Of a stretch of DNA of 64,000 nucleotides, positions 10,492-22,446 are shown piece by piece. The position numbers were made by a program, and so were the translations under genes. This DNA comes from Acheta domesticus (taxonomy: Eukaryota; Arthropoda; Insecta; Orthoptera; Gryllidae). The number at the start of each line of letters is the position of its first letter. Position 1 is the stretch's first letter. Location: NCBI GenBank assembly GCA_031308135.1, contig JAHLJT010002630.1:100809608-100873607 (forward strand), given 5' to 3'. The notes beneath the pieces are model-generated. The model saw only the letters and a list, made by a program, of their open reading frames with translations. It was not told the DNA's origin and searched no databases.

Positions 10492-10826
10492 TTGAATTGA
10501 ATTGCTTTATTTTTACGTGGCGAGACTCAGGCCATGAAGCCTGCTCTTCTGTCTGACCACGCAAATTTCGCTACGCTCCATTCACGAACTAGGGGGAGAA
10601 AGAAGATGGCGACGAAAGAGGAGATTTTAAATTTTGCTCAGAGGCGTCATTTAGGCTTGATCTTTTACATGCAGTAAATCTACTAACATGGGACAGCCGG
10701 CTTTACTTCCCCTCCGATGGAAGGCGTAAGAAGGATTTTTTCGCCCCTAAAAATCCATGACTTCAATCGGGTTTGAACCCGTGAACTTGGGTATTCGTTA
10801 CGCTAACCACTACACCATGGCCGCCA
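10492..10826 (-). mobile_element. SINE-2 copy (tRNA-derived)
   Basis: Reading the minus strand: head with GTGTAGTGGTTAGCGTAACG (A-box region) and GGGTTCAAACCCG (B-box), about 335 bp, ending in a TTGAATTGAATTG-type tail on the low-coordinate side. The same head, body and tail occur in the plus copy 41565-41935. Confidence 0.75.
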
Positions 10827-10934
10827 CACTTTCACAAAAGTTGTCTGTGTTGCATCTTCCAACGTTATATCACAAATAGCCCACTCCCTGCAAAGCATTG
10901 TGCACACGTAATAAGTCTGCAAATATTACAGGTT

Positions 10935-12535
10935 CAGGTTGGTCGCGCGCGCGTAACGCCACGGGCAGAGTGGGAGTACAATGGGAGATAAAGAACAACG
11001 GCACCCTCGTCCCCTTCCTCACCCTCCCCTCCTCTTACTGCCTCCCACGGGACTATCCTGTCACCCGGCTGGAGCCAGCGCCCGCCGATGCAGAGGCCAT
11101 TGGCGGCGAAGGCCGCGACCCCACTGCCACCGAGGATGACACCCCAGTAACCGCTGGGGGCAACGCCCCGGAGCTGACGTCGAACGGGCAGAGCGGAGGA
11201 GTAGGCGCCGCCGCGCCACCAACACCGGCCGTGCAGGACGGCGCGCGGGCCGATTGGACCGCCGCCCAGATGCAGCCACAGGACGCCGCTCCAAACGCCG
11301 ACGCCGAGAGTGGTAGCCAGGACTTACACAGGGTAGAGCTGGCCGCCACTCAGCGAGTCGACGCCGACGGCATCCCAGTACTGGCCGCAATTAACCGAAC
11401 CAACGGCCTGAGAGCTTCGTCTGCGCAGCCAGCTTCCGTGCGTAGCGATGAGCCACGTGGCCCCGGTGTCGCCCTGGCGCCTCCACCCTCAGTTGTGCCA
11501 GCGGCTAGAAGGGGCACCCCGGAGCAGAGATCGGGCCCTCCACGACCGGACACGGGCGCCCAGCAGGAGCAGCCGCCGGACACCCGGGACCCTGACAACT
11601 GCCAGGCACGCATGGAGGACAACAGTGCGGAGGTGGTCACCATCGGGCCCTCGGGGAGGTCGTCATTGGTGAGGCGTCTACGAGATTTATTTCAGAAGGC
11701 GCACTCGCGGTGATGGCAATCCCAAAAGGCCCAAGGGATCTACGCGGGCGCTCTGGCGGGGGTGGGCAAGGAGTCAGGTTTCTTCACGCGGACCGGGGAG
11801 CACACGAGAATACCTGTGTACAAGTTTCTCTTCCCGGCCCGCCTCAACTCCGCTCCCACCTTAAACCACTGCCCTGGTAACAAGAACAAGGCTTGCCGGA
11901 AGGGCTGCACCCGCCCAGACGGCACAGCCGCGTTCGAAACCATAGGACATGTGACCAACGAGTGCCGATTCAATTCGGCGCTGTGACACGCTCGCCACAA
12001 CAACATCTGCGAGCATTACAAAGAGGCCGCAGTGGCGAGCGGATGGAAGGTCCTTAAGGAAAACCAGGTAGTGGTGGATAGTGAGCGCCCGGATCTCGTT
12101 CTCGCGCGGGGGCTACACTCCATCATCGTAGATGCAACGGTAGTGGCGGCGCGCGCCGGTAAGCTGCAGGAGAGATACGAGGAAAAGAAGAATAAGTACA
12201 GTGACTCCCGCGCAGCTCTCCTCAGCGCCGGCTACGCCTCCGCCGAAATGATGCCGCTGGGCGAATGGTACCCCGGAAGCGACGCTGCGCTCCTAAAGGT
12301 CTCGAATGGCTATCAGCTGAAAAAACTAAGACAGCGTATCATAGCTGAAGCCATCACTGGGAGCGCGGCGTGCTACTTCGCCCACACAGCCAGGCCCTAC
12401 CTCGGCCCGCTCGAGTACAGAGAGATTGTTGACAAGATCTGTGCCCCCCGCCCTCACCGCACCAACGGCAGCAGCAGCAGCAGTACCGGCGATGCACTCG
12501 CGTCACAGGCGCCACACTCGTCCCTCACGGACTAG
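10935..12535 (+). pseudogene. LINE with restriction-like endonuclease (R2 superclade), decayed
   Basis: A GC-rich island has one reading frame running from about 10898 to the TAG at 12535, broken only by TGA at 11711-11713 and 11984-11986. Past the first TGA come WQSQKAQGIY and FPARLNSAPT, the thumb region that follows reverse transcriptase in R2-type LINEs. Next is a Cys-Cys-His-Cys cluster (CRKGC ... HVTNEC, about 11902-11964). An endonuclease core follows with RPD (12086-12094) and Asp at 12131, the PD...D spacing of the restriction-like nuclease. The fingers and palm of the polymerase, with its YADD box, are absent. The upstream 270 residues are Pro/Ala/Gly-rich and not recognised. This is an internally deleted, dead copy. 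Confidence 0.65.
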
Positions 12536-12576
12536 AACTTTTTCCTTAACATTTAAACTTTTTCTTTAGCTATTAA

Positions 12577-12612
<36 letters not shown>

Positions 12613-12720
12613 TGAACCCTTAACTTTTTGTTATTTTTTTTTAAATATTTCTCTTTAATTGTTAACTATTGTATTAGAAATTGTATTTGAAAAAGTCTGA
12701 ATAATTTTTTTTTCTTTTAC
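12536..12720 (+). other. probable LINE 3' untranslated region with (TC)n
   Basis: AT-rich sequence follows the ORF stop and contains a TC dinucleotide run at 12579-12611. The end of the element is not defined. Confidence 0.4.
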
Positions 12721-13204
12721 AATGAGTTCGTGATGGAGCAAATTATTTTTACAATTGACTGCCGATCTCATAACCGCGCGTGAGGCTGGGTTATTGTTGA
12801 ATCACACGCTGGTGCATGGTGTAAGGTGACATTTCTCTTGCAGTCACGAGCCGACGCATGAAATACTTCGCGGAACCATAGGCAAGTTATAGATTTCCAA
12901 GGATCTGCGTATCACGCGCGAGAATCTGAATTATCTCTATCTCTGACGTTTTCTTGGGAATTATAAAGTATATCGCTGTCGGAGATTTGCAGAAGTAGTC
13001 TAAGTTTGCGAGGACCGCTTAATGTGGTGGTAACAACACTATCTTTAGAATTGCACTTGGCGAAGACGAGATAGCAGGAAAAAAGAGATAAGGAGATATT
13101 TGGTGTAAGAATCGGAGGTACCGCTTCTCGGTAAATGTCGTTCTTGCACGCATCAGGGGTCTTTCTCCATTGCAATATTATATTTAGTAGAAGGTAGACA
13201 GACT
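12721..13204. other. no recognised feature
   Basis: A 100-codon minus-strand frame (12912-13214) has no motif or family resemblance that I can see. Confidence 0.4.
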
Positions 13205-14217
13205 TTATGCACATCTGTCAATATAGTTCGTCCCCACACGTCTGTGGTAAAGATTTTAAAATAATACGATTTATCATTGTTTTCTCCTTAGACAATTACA
13301 TAATTATCTGCTAATCACTGACATTGATATCTGGTTTCCACGTCAATAATTGTCTAGTAATGAGAACAATTATTCGTAGTTGAGAAAACAAAAATCATAA
13401 TTTTTGAAAACAAACCATACATCGCAATCGGATATAATCGCTGTTGTCCGCTGATTTTTTTTATTCTCGTTTTATTCTAGAGTGATTGTCTACTTCTTTT
13501 TTAACATGAAGTTTGCATATCCAAACATCTATAAAATCATCTGATTCAATATTTTTATTTTATACCTAAAATTTCCTCAGTAGGGTTATTTTTACTTTTC
13601 CTCATAATTTGACAAAAGATATTGTTGTTACAGTTTTTTGATTAATGTATTGTATTGTATAGAACGTAGTGCAATAATTTTCTTATATCCCAGCTCTTAT
13701 TTTGGTTTCCTTAGGCTTGGATTTACAGATACTCCGGCACGACCCTATTGATTCCGTAAATATAGGAGTGTTAATCATTTAACAGTGCCAATTATTTGTT
13801 TACGATAGTTGTTTTCAAGCATGGTCAAGTGATACTAGAGCGCCACCGCGAGGTAGGGTGGCTGGAAAGAGCTATTCTCCCGCATTGGCCAGAGCCCCAA
13901 AAAGTAACCGTTTTTCGGCGCGCCCTAGCGCCTAAATTGTTTATCAGAAATTTAAAGTTAATGTTTTGTAGTAAATTATATCTACGTTAATTTTTTAATT
14001 AACAATTGTTTCGATGAAAAGCATATTTTTGATTATACAAGCGAAAAACTAAAAAAAGGGGAAATTTTTAAGGTTTTTTGCAATTTTCTCTGTGAAGCCG
14101 ACATTTTTGAGGTGTCAAACATGAAATGCAAATTCAGCATTCTCAAAAACATGTAGGACCGTTAAGAAAAAACTTTGGAATTTTTTCCTGTGTCAGATAC
14201 CATTTGACTGGACTACT
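13205..14217 (+). repeat. dispersed repeat G, copy 1
   Basis: About 1 kb aligns in the same orientation with 24059-25073, with scattered small indels and about 85% identity by eye. Shared landmarks include CATTGTTTTCTCCTTAGACA, GGCTGGAAAGAGCTATTCTC and CAGATACCATTTGACTGGAC. It is non-coding, lacks terminal repeats I can define, and is of unknown class. Confidence 0.75.
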
Positions 14218-14335
14218 AGTTGAATTATTTATTTCGTCCTTTTTATATAAATATTTAAATATTATCTCAAACAGCTATTGTAACGAAGAAATGAGGAAAC
14301 AAATTAATATATAGGTAAGTAATTGACATGTTTAT

Positions 14336-16850
14336 GAGCCATTCCACGTCAAATCGCACAAGAGTTGACACGACATTTTTTTAAATGTACGATATGTTTT
14401 TTCTTAAGTCTGGACATCAAAAAAAGAGACACGTATTTTTTTATTTGCCTGGAAATTAATTATTTGTGTAGTTATGGCTATATTAAATTTTGGAATTTAC
14501 AGGTACTTCACAATATAAGATCAATTATCTCTCCGAATATACTAAATATAAAAATTTCTGGTTTACGTCATACAAAACTTTGAAATGTGTATTTTATTCC
14601 TCTGTAAATAAATTTTTCAAAAAATAGTTTTTTCATTTTAAAAAATGTATTTTTTTCAAAAAAAGTAAAATTTCTATATAAAATCGATGAGATAAAAATT
14701 TAAAAAAAATATAGGCGTATTCCTTGTTTAATTTTCTGTAAAATACAACAAGAAAAAAATTGGGCACTCCACACATACAGTTCTAAAAAAATCAATTGTA
14801 AGTATGAGGGCGCGCTCTGCCTACCCATGCACTAACGAATTGTGTTCGGTCAGTCTTTGATGCAAGTGCTGAAGAACTAAAAAAAGAATGACCGTCTTCC
14901 TGATAAGGGTTTGAAGAGTTATTAGTATTTCAGATGTTCACTCTGCCCCCAGAATGAATGACATTGTGTCATACGTATTACGTATTTTGTGGGTAACATC
15001 GTGGGTGACTTGTGGGTCACCTATGTTCTTATGGGTGAGAGCGAAACGAATTGAAATACGAGCCATTCCACGTCAAATCTCACTCGAATTCACACGACTA
15101 AATAAAAAAAATAAATGACACGAATATATGGCTTTCATTTTGGACATCAAAAAAAGAGACACGTGTTTCTTTATTTACCTGAAAATTGTTTATTTGTGTA
15201 GTTTTGCCTATATTAAATTTTGAAATTTACGTGTACTTTGAAAAATATTATTAATTGACGCTCTGAATGTATTTAACATAAAAATTACTGGTTTGCTTCA
15301 TTTAATTTTTTGAATATGTATTTTATTCATCTGTAAATAACTTTCTCAAAAAATAAATATTTCATTAAAAATTGTAATTATTTTTAAAAAACAAAAATTT
15401 CTTTATGAACTCTGTCAGATTAAAATTTAAAAAAATAGGCATATTTCTTGTAAAAGTTTCTACAAAACATAAGAAGAAAGTGGGCACTCAACACGTATAG
15501 ATAAAAAATCAATTGTAATTATGGTATTCGGACGCGTGGTTGCTGCCCCTGCACTAACGAATTGTGTTCGATCAATCTTGGATACTAATGCCGATGAACA
15601 ATAAAAAGAATGGCCCTCTGCCTGATTTGGGTTTCAAGAAACATTAGTAAATCTATGTTCACTCTTTCCCCAGAAGGGATGGGTGACAGCAAAATGAATG
15701 CTTTTTCTCGTGTCAGCGAAACGAATTTTACTGCGAGTCCCTAGGGACGGGGTGCCCTCCTGACCTTGCTCGTGAAGTACAATCGTCCACTTGTCAAGGA
15801 ACATGGTAACATTTTCTCAACATTAGTCGCAATACTTATCAAGACAAGAGTGCTAGTATTTGTTCTGTGATTCGTGTGTACACTGTGCAACATGAGTGGC
15901 GATCAGCGTATGAAATAGATGTTTCAATCCATTGAAACTTTCTGATCACGATTTTTAAAAAAGAAAATCTCCAAGACGCGTAAACCACGATTTGCTGGTG
16001 AATTTACAGGAGTCATTAGATTGGCGAATTTGTGATTCATTTCGGAAGAAAGGGAATCGGCTTCCAAAACGGCCTTTTCTTAATTAAGATTGCATCGAGA
16101 TCAGTGGCTCCCTTGGCATTAACGAAAGTAGCGGAACGTCCAGTGAAAAAAGTGGAAATCATGGAAGTGTCAATTTAAGCTCTTCAGATAGTTCAAGTGT
16201 CTGCGAAATGAATAAGAGAAGATAAACATGAGTTTAATTGCAATAGGAGAAACCCCCGCCGTGAGAAGAAAATTGGAACAAAATGGCAGCCCCATGAGAA
16301 ATTTTAGAAAGTACAAAGTGCCAACACAGATAAATATTTTCACATTGAAGATCCTTCGACGTCCATCGAAATATCAGACAAAGATACTATTTAGTAACTT
16401 ATCGATTACTTTCACTCAACAGGTCACATGACGTTGAAAATTTAAATTTTGACAATTTTTTTAAAGTTGGACATACAATAAAATTAAACGACATTTTGCA
16501 GCAACCGAACGCATGATAAAAGTGTCTAAAACGTTGTCTGAAGAAAATGGAATTTTGTCCAGAACTTTGCAAAATCTTAAAAATTAAACATGTTTTAAGT
16601 TTCGAATGGAATTTGAACGGAATTTCTATAATTGGTGTATTCAAATGTATAATATTTTTAAGTTAGTGATGCGCGTCATTTTCAGCAAATTTCATTATAC
16701 AATATTTACGAAAATAATAAGTTAGAAAAAAATAAAAATACACGTGTTCACTTATTTGATCCATATAACAAATAGAAAAAGTTAGAAATAAATAAAAATA
16801 TGAAAGTCAATATGTTGGTCTTTTTTGTGCGATTTGACGTGGAATGACTC
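14336..16850 (+). mobile_element. DNA transposon with 25-bp TIRs and a duplicated 5' subterminal region
   Basis: The left end (14336-14360) GAGCCATTCCACGTCAAATC... is inverted at 16826-16850. The same left end occurs again in direct orientation at 15060-15084, and about 650 bp that follow it are repeated (for example GGACATCAAAAAAAGAGACA in both). The 3' half holds protein relics (16100-16350). The two direct copies suggest a tandem or nested insertion of one family. Confidence 0.65.
16100..16350 (+). pseudogene. relic of transposon protein N-terminus
   Basis: A frame rich in Ser (SVNLSSSDSSSVCEMNK) runs to about 16218. A frameshifted continuation from 16228 reads SLIAIGETPAVRRKLEQNG and MRNFRKYK. 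From memory, Ser-rich sequence followed by IGETP..KKL is the N-terminal layout of the same uncharacterised transposon protein whose later part may be at 5366-5799. One frame change and later stops make it dead. Confidence 0.35.
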
Positions 16851-17256
16851 ATATGTACTAATTAAACAACATTCGCGAACCGACTCGCCATCTGATTAAA
16901 AACCTGCAATCCTGCAATAATTTCTGCCTGGTCAAATGCACGTGGAGACAAAGATTAAATTAAAACACATTCACATCTTAAAAAAACATTAATTAACGTA
17001 ATGCTTCGTACTCACATCCTAGAAAGGTTAATGAGGATGTTCTCATGTTGCCAGTCGACATGGAGCATTACTTCACAACTGAAAACGACTGGACTGGCTT
17101 TGTTTCTTTCGATCTTACTGATTCTTTTTTATCTTAGTCATATCTATATATTTGATAACATTACTCTGATATTCCAGGAATTCCAAGTTCTTGAGAAAGG
17201 GATTATAAACAAATTATCTATTTCACTGAATATCTAATCTTCAGAAAACAGTGAAC

Positions 17257-17267
17257 GGGGGGGGGGG
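17257..17267 (+). repeat. poly-G tract
   Basis: Eleven consecutive G in AT-rich sequence, followed by AGG. The surroundings, 16851-17595, hold nothing else recognised. Confidence 0.9.
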
Positions 17268-17599
17268 AGGAATGAATAGTCAGCTAAGAGAAAGATATTT
17301 TGGAACAATGACATTTTCATATATTGATATAACCATCATCTGCTTCAATATTATATGATCTCTGAATAATGTTATATTGGTCAATAATATATAATTAAAC
17401 ATATTAACATCACAATTGCCTGCTTTACTACAATTGCCTTTGACTTCTTTGGATTTGTCTTATTATTTAACTCAAACGACTAATTATTTTCGACAATACG
17501 TTTCGCTTGATTGAGTATATTTTACAACGTTATAAATTTACTTGAATAATTCTTTAATTACCACACACTTATATGGAATGTTAAAAAAATATACAGCTC

Positions 17600-17808
17600 G
17601 CTTCAAACTGACTCAACTTCCATTCTTTTGCGTTCGTCGGTCCAAACAGTTTTCATTATACTGAAAATTTTTTCCTCGCTAGCATTGAAGTTTGGAACTG
17701 ACGCACAATATTGAAACAGTTTTACTAGATTTGGGGCCGAAACTAAGACAACAACTGCGCGGACCTGCGCGATATCCAGGATTCCCAACAGGGCAAAGTC
17801 AGCTCCAT
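17600..17808 (-). pseudogene. hAT transposase C-terminal (dimerisation) domain relic
   Basis: The minus strand encodes VVVLVSAPNLVKLFQYCASV, then PNFNASEEKIFSIMKTVWTD and ERKRMEVESV before a stop. The pattern S.P..NA..E..FS......T..R..M is the core of the hAT C-terminal domain. The upstream catalytic regions are missing. This is a fragment and probably old. Confidence 0.5.
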
Positions 17809-17954
17809 TCGAGTTTAAAAGCTCTTTTTACATGTTCACTATTCTCATTTTCTAATTAGTAAATCAATAATTCAAATAGTGAACAGTTCACTCAAATAGT
17901 GAACAGCTGGCAACCCTATCTAAGATCCGAAGTATCTTATCTTTCAGCAATTGC

Positions 17955-18175
17955 TGTTTTCGACTTCAAAGATGGCTGTTTTTGTCTTCAAAGATGGCTG
18001 ATTTTGTCTTCAAAGATGGCTGTTTTCGTCTTCAAAGATGGCTGTTTTCGACTTCAAAGATGGCTGTTTTCGACTTCAAAGATGGCTGTTTTCGACTTCA
18101 AGATGGCTGTTTTCGACTTCAAAGATGGCTGTTTTCGACTTCAAAGATGGCTGTTTTCGACTTCCAGGACACGTC
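17955..18175 (+). repeat. 22-bp minisatellite with AAGATGGC in each unit
   Basis: Nine copies of TTCAAAGATGGCTGTTTTCG plus AC/TC. The unit length is not a multiple of three, so all three frames cycle through it and two overlapping open frames arise; neither is a credible protein. Confidence 0.85.
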
Positions 18176-18321
18176 CAGTAACCTGATACTTAATCAGCGG
18201 TTTGCGCGCACGGTCAACACTGTCCTCGCCCCGCGACGCCGACGGGTGTCCTCAGCGAACTTTGTCGGCGACGTTCCCTCGGACCTCCACAAACACCTTT
18301 TTTTGTGCTGTTTAAGGTCGC

Positions 18322-18515
18322 ATCAACTTCTAGGTCATTTGCGACCACTATTGGTTATAGTATCAATGAGGATGAAATGATATGGTGATGATAGGGGGTG
18401 AAAGACCGAATACATACAACCTTGCCCGAAGCGGGCCTAGTACCCGCGACCCTTCTGTCCGAGTTCGCTACAGCACTACTGCCTTAGCGATCTCGGTCAC
18501 AAGACCCGCTACAAA
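18322..18515 (-). mobile_element. SINE-3 copy (tRNA-like head)
   Basis: Reading the minus strand, GAGATCGCTAAGGCAGTAGTG and a B-box-like GGTACTAGGCC region match the better copy at 27963-28155. Both end in AGGTCATT.GCGACCACTATT on the low-coordinate side. Confidence 0.6.
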
Positions 18516-18608
18516 CACCCTGTGCCCTCGCTTTCACTGAGATCGGAAGAGGTAATCTTCCTCGAAAGCATTTATTACTTGACCATTTAACCACCATTAA
18601 CCCCTCAG

Positions 18609-18869
18609 TGGTCGCGTGGATTACTATTGTTGCGTCACGTGGATTACTATTGTTGCGTCACGTGGATTACTATTGTTACGTCACGTGGATTACTAAAATG
18701 TATGCGCTATTTACAGCAAGAGTTGAAAAACGTTTGACATGGCTTTTCAGTACCTTCCGTAGAAGACCTTCGCTATCGAATAATAGCAAAATATGAGTCA
18801 TGTTATTACTGCCGCACTGGCGATAAGCACCGGAAATAGCTTGGATTACAATAGTAATCCACGCGACCA
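18609..18869. mobile_element. MITE with exact 21-bp TIRs and repeated left end
   Basis: TGGTCGCGTGGATTACTATTG (18609-18629) has an exact reverse complement at 18849-18869. The left terminal sequence is reiterated four times in tandem (18609-18695, unit about 25 bp). No coding sequence. Confidence 0.65.
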
Positions 18870-18897
18870 ATCGCGTTTCAGTTTCTGACCTAAGCAT

Positions 18898-19260
18898 CAT
18901 GAATATCGTTGCAATCGAAGCTCTGAATCTTTATGCAAAGAAAAAACAAGGGAGAAAGGTTGACAAGAAAGCAATTTGTAAAGGATCTTGCTTTCTCCTT
19001 AATGAAACCAGAAACGAAAAGGAAGATTGAGAGAAAATTTGTGCCGACTGCAGTAAGAACATGCGGAAGTCTTCTGCTGGGCATCTCAGAAGGAACAGAA
19101 GGTTCAGTCTAGTTACCAAAGGGCAACGTATGAGGTTGCTGTCTCTGTAGACGTCAACGAAACATGAGCATCCGACAGCACTGTGTAAGTTGTGCCCATT
19201 GGGTGCGCCACGACCAGAAAATGTGTGACATGTTCCTCGGCTGTTGACATTGAAACACAT
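18898..19260 (+). pseudogene. piggyBac transposase C-terminal relic
   Basis: Successive plus frames read MNIVAIEALNLYAKKKQGRK, then FVKDLAFSLMKPETKRKIER, then GCCLCRRQRNMSIRQHCVSC. The order (variable helix, R..F...L...L segment, then C-x2-C and H-C-x2-C of the terminal Cys-rich domain) is that of piggyBac transposases. There are at least two frame changes and a stop. The DDD catalytic part is absent. Confidence 0.5.
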
Positions 19261-19570
19261 TCAGAATAGAAGCTCCACATGTTTAAACAATTTTGTCAAT
19301 CTGTTTTACTGAATCATAGTAACGCAAAATACATCAAGGGCACAAAATATACAGAGCACCAGACTTTTCATATCTGCGAGTAGATATTTGAGTATATTTG
19401 GTTTAAGGCATAATACACTCATTTGTGTGTAGCGTTTCTTAGAATTTGTAATATGTCAACGTTCTAATAAATTAATAATATTTTGTTGTTCTTCAGTATT
19501 TTAGATACCATTACTCGTCCATATTCGAACTAAAACACGTTCGTTAAATATTGTTAGTAATAATTTTTAA
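19261..19570. other. no recognised feature
   Basis: AT-rich, non-coding, no match elsewhere in the window that I can see. Confidence 0.5.
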
Positions 19571-21019
19571 ACTAGTTGTTCTACAGAACAGAATTTCCGG
19601 TATTAGTTTTCTATTTCCTTTGGTCTCGGCTAGCTATTCCGACTCTCCACATACTCTTCTAGCTGCCAGCTATCGCCACTCAAACTACATTTTTTTGACA
19701 TTTTCTTAATTTTTCGGTTTTTAATAGAACTGAAATAATATTTTAACAATGTGAAAGAACAGTAAAACCTCCTCCTAAGTGGCAATTTTTTTCAAAAAGT
19801 TGGAGCCGCTTTTAAGGAAATTGTTTAAGCAACACTGTAAGTTCGAAATTTGAAGCTCTTTTTCAAAGAAAATGTTTGAATTTTCGAAAAACTTCATTAG
19901 AAGTCATTTAAAGTATTTTAAACTCACAAATATAATAGTGTTTACAATTTGCTGAAAATGAGCATATTAACGGTGTGAGAGATCTTTCAAAAAATTAATT
20001 TGTGTAATTTTTGAAAACACCAAATAATACCCCAAAATGAACTTTACGGCATATTAGAGAGTGCATATTAGATTAGAACTATCCGTTCCAAAAGTTTGAA
20101 GAAACAATTTGGAGCAAATGGCCTTTAAGCTTTCGTGAAAATGCGAATTTTTGAGCTAGTTTCACAGAAAACGGTTGAGTTTTCGAGAAACTTTATATGA
20201 CAGTATTTAAAGCAAAGGTACTCATCAATACCGTAATATAAACAAATCGCTGCTAATGTATATATTAACGACGTGAGAGACAAGTCAACAAATTCCATTT
20301 TTGCCCTTTTTACGAAAACAAATGGAAAGAACAAAATGGTTTTTAGGTCGTCACATAGGCCCTATTCCTACCAAAAGTTTAAGAAAAAATTTGGAGCTGT
20401 TTTTGAGAAAATCTTGTTTTTGTAACTTTTAAAATAGCACATAATGCACGCCAACTACTAAACTTTTCAAAAAAAATATACATGACATTATAGAAAGAAC
20501 TAATTTTGGAGAACAAATTTCATTTGAAGGAAAATAAGTATTTTTAATTCTGTAGTTGGAGGAAAAGGACGAAAAAAATGCAAAATTTGTAATTTTCGAA
20601 AATTTAGAGTTAACCGTGAAATTCAGACCAATGCCAGTTTTATAACTGTATTTTACTCTATTCTTACAGGAAATTTGAAGAAAAATTTTGGATCCGTCTT
20701 GGAGAAAAATTTGAAAATGTCCGGGGGGCTTTATGTAAAGTAATCCCAAATTTTAAAGAACGTCTTTCAAAATCGCAAAGTTTAGACTTGCGTTTCTGAC
20801 GAGGGTTTCTTCAATTTGGATAAAGTCTTCGTGATGTAGGTGTAGTGGTGTTTACAGACTGACAATCACACATACTGACGGACGTTTTGAAAAGAACTAC
20901 TTTTTTCGGTATCAACGAACCCCATAACGTGTATTTCCGGTGAAATCTCGAAATCGATTTTTTACAGCATTACATAACTTTCCCTAAACTATGTTTATAC
21001 GTGTGTATACGGGAAAGTT
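19571..21019 (+). repeat. family F dispersed repeat, copy F1
   Basis: About 1.45 kb, non-coding, colinear with 38825-40310, 54211-55425 and 61229-62553. Landmarks in order: TTAGTTTTCTATTTCCTT, TGCCAGCTATCGCC, several GGAGC.GTTTTTGAGAAAA phrases, GAAAATGTCCGGGGGGCTTA, GACGGACG, GAAATCTCGAAATCGATTTT, CATTACATAACTTTCC and the end TATACGGGAAAGT. The class is unknown; I saw no RT or transposase frames. Confidence 0.75.
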
Positions 21020-21788
21020 AAAATGGATTACATTGTTTGAGTTCCACCACTGATACACAACCACTGGTGTTCCAATTTTGAGCGCGACCCACTGTAGGCT
21101 TAATTCTAGAGTTACGTCGTTGTGATACATGTCATTATTTAAGTTAAATTGAGTAAATGATCACACTATGCCCAACGTTGTGTTGTTAACAAAAAGTCTT
21201 AGAAAGGTATCATAAGAGGCGTAATGATTTTAAGATGGCGGCATGTGGCAGAGGTGGGATGATTACGTACGTGAATTATCAGGAAGAACGATAATGATAT
21301 TAGAATTAGAGATCGTTGTACGGGAGAATTATAACACAATATAATTTCTTGTGTGCTTTGGTTTGTACAGATTAACGATAATACTCAATCATCATCCATT
21401 CCATGTTCTATTCATTATTCAGGGTTTTCTTATTTGTTTTTGTATTTTTTTGTTTAGTGAAAAATGTCTTTTTTCATTAAATGCCAAATTACATACTTCC
21501 ATGTCCTCAGCAATGATTTGTTAAGGCTTCCTTTTCCTTCTCAATTTTTCAAAAAAATTTTGTGCCTCCGACTTGTTTTGGGCTCCCCTGGTTCACGAAA
21601 ACGGGAGTGACGGGTAGACACACTAGAAAGAAACGGGTAGACACACTACAAAGAAATGTTTATTTCAATCATGTTTACATTAATTTATGGCTTAAACATT
21701 ATCTGTAATCAGTATTTATTTTTGTCTATATATTGTTTTCAATTTTATCAAAATATATTGGTCATTTATTTAAAAACAGAAAATTCTT
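21020..21788. other. no recognised feature
   Basis: Unique AT-rich sequence; a 25-bp direct repeat GGGTAGACACACTA.AAAGAAA occurs at about 21610-21650. Confidence 0.5.
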
Positions 21789-22446
21789 TAGGTGCCGTCC
21801 GTAAATTACAAAATGCAAATTTGTAGTATTTTGAATACGCCTTCTCCGCTCTGTAACGCACCCATAACGCGCGATTGAACATAATTACATAACGCTTGCG
21901 ACACCCCCCTTAAAAATGCGAGAAGCGAAAATAAATTACAACCCGGTCAAACAATTGTACTCATTTTTTGGGGTTGTATATTAAAATTGATGACAATTAA
22001 AATCGGAATTAATTGTCGATGCTGTCTGAACCTAACCTCAATATTGGGAGCAAATTTTGAGTGACGGAACGCGAGAAAATGATTACTAGCCGTTCACACG
22101 CCGCCGGTTTAGATGGCTCATGGGCGAGAATCTACTGCGCCAATTTAATTGTATTCTACAAAATACTGCAGATCAGTTTTGACTTTTTTCTTCGTAATCT
22201 TACAGATTCAATACAAAATTAAAGAAAAAGTATTTCAATTTATTGAAACAACTTCTAATTACTTTAAAATATTTGTTTTAAAACAAAATAATTAGATAAA
22301 ATTATGTTTTAGTAAAAGACAAAAAGGAATTATTTCAACAAATGTTAAAAAAAGCATTGTTACGTAACATTAATCGAATACCCCCTGCCTTATGTAACGC
22401 TGCCTCCCCCCTCTTTAGCGTTACGTAATTTATGGACGACCCCATA
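21789..22446. mobile_element. MITE with GGGGTCGTCCATAAATTACG-type ends
   Basis: The left end GGTGCCGTCCGTAAATTACA (21791) and the right end (22415-22440, minus GGTCGTCCATAAATTACGTA) are imperfect inverted copies, with AACGC words beside both. TA lies next to both ends. The end sequence is typical of a widespread arthropod MITE type that I associate with Tc1/mariner-like elements. 658 bp, non-coding. Confidence 0.6.

Noticed and set aside
11053..11672. Several overlapping GC-rich frames on both strands
   Set aside because: Shadows of the LINE frame in GC-rich DNA.
17899..18380. Overlapping open frames reading through the 22-bp array
   Set aside because: Repeat-driven; the array cycles through all frames and the flanks are SINE or unique DNA.
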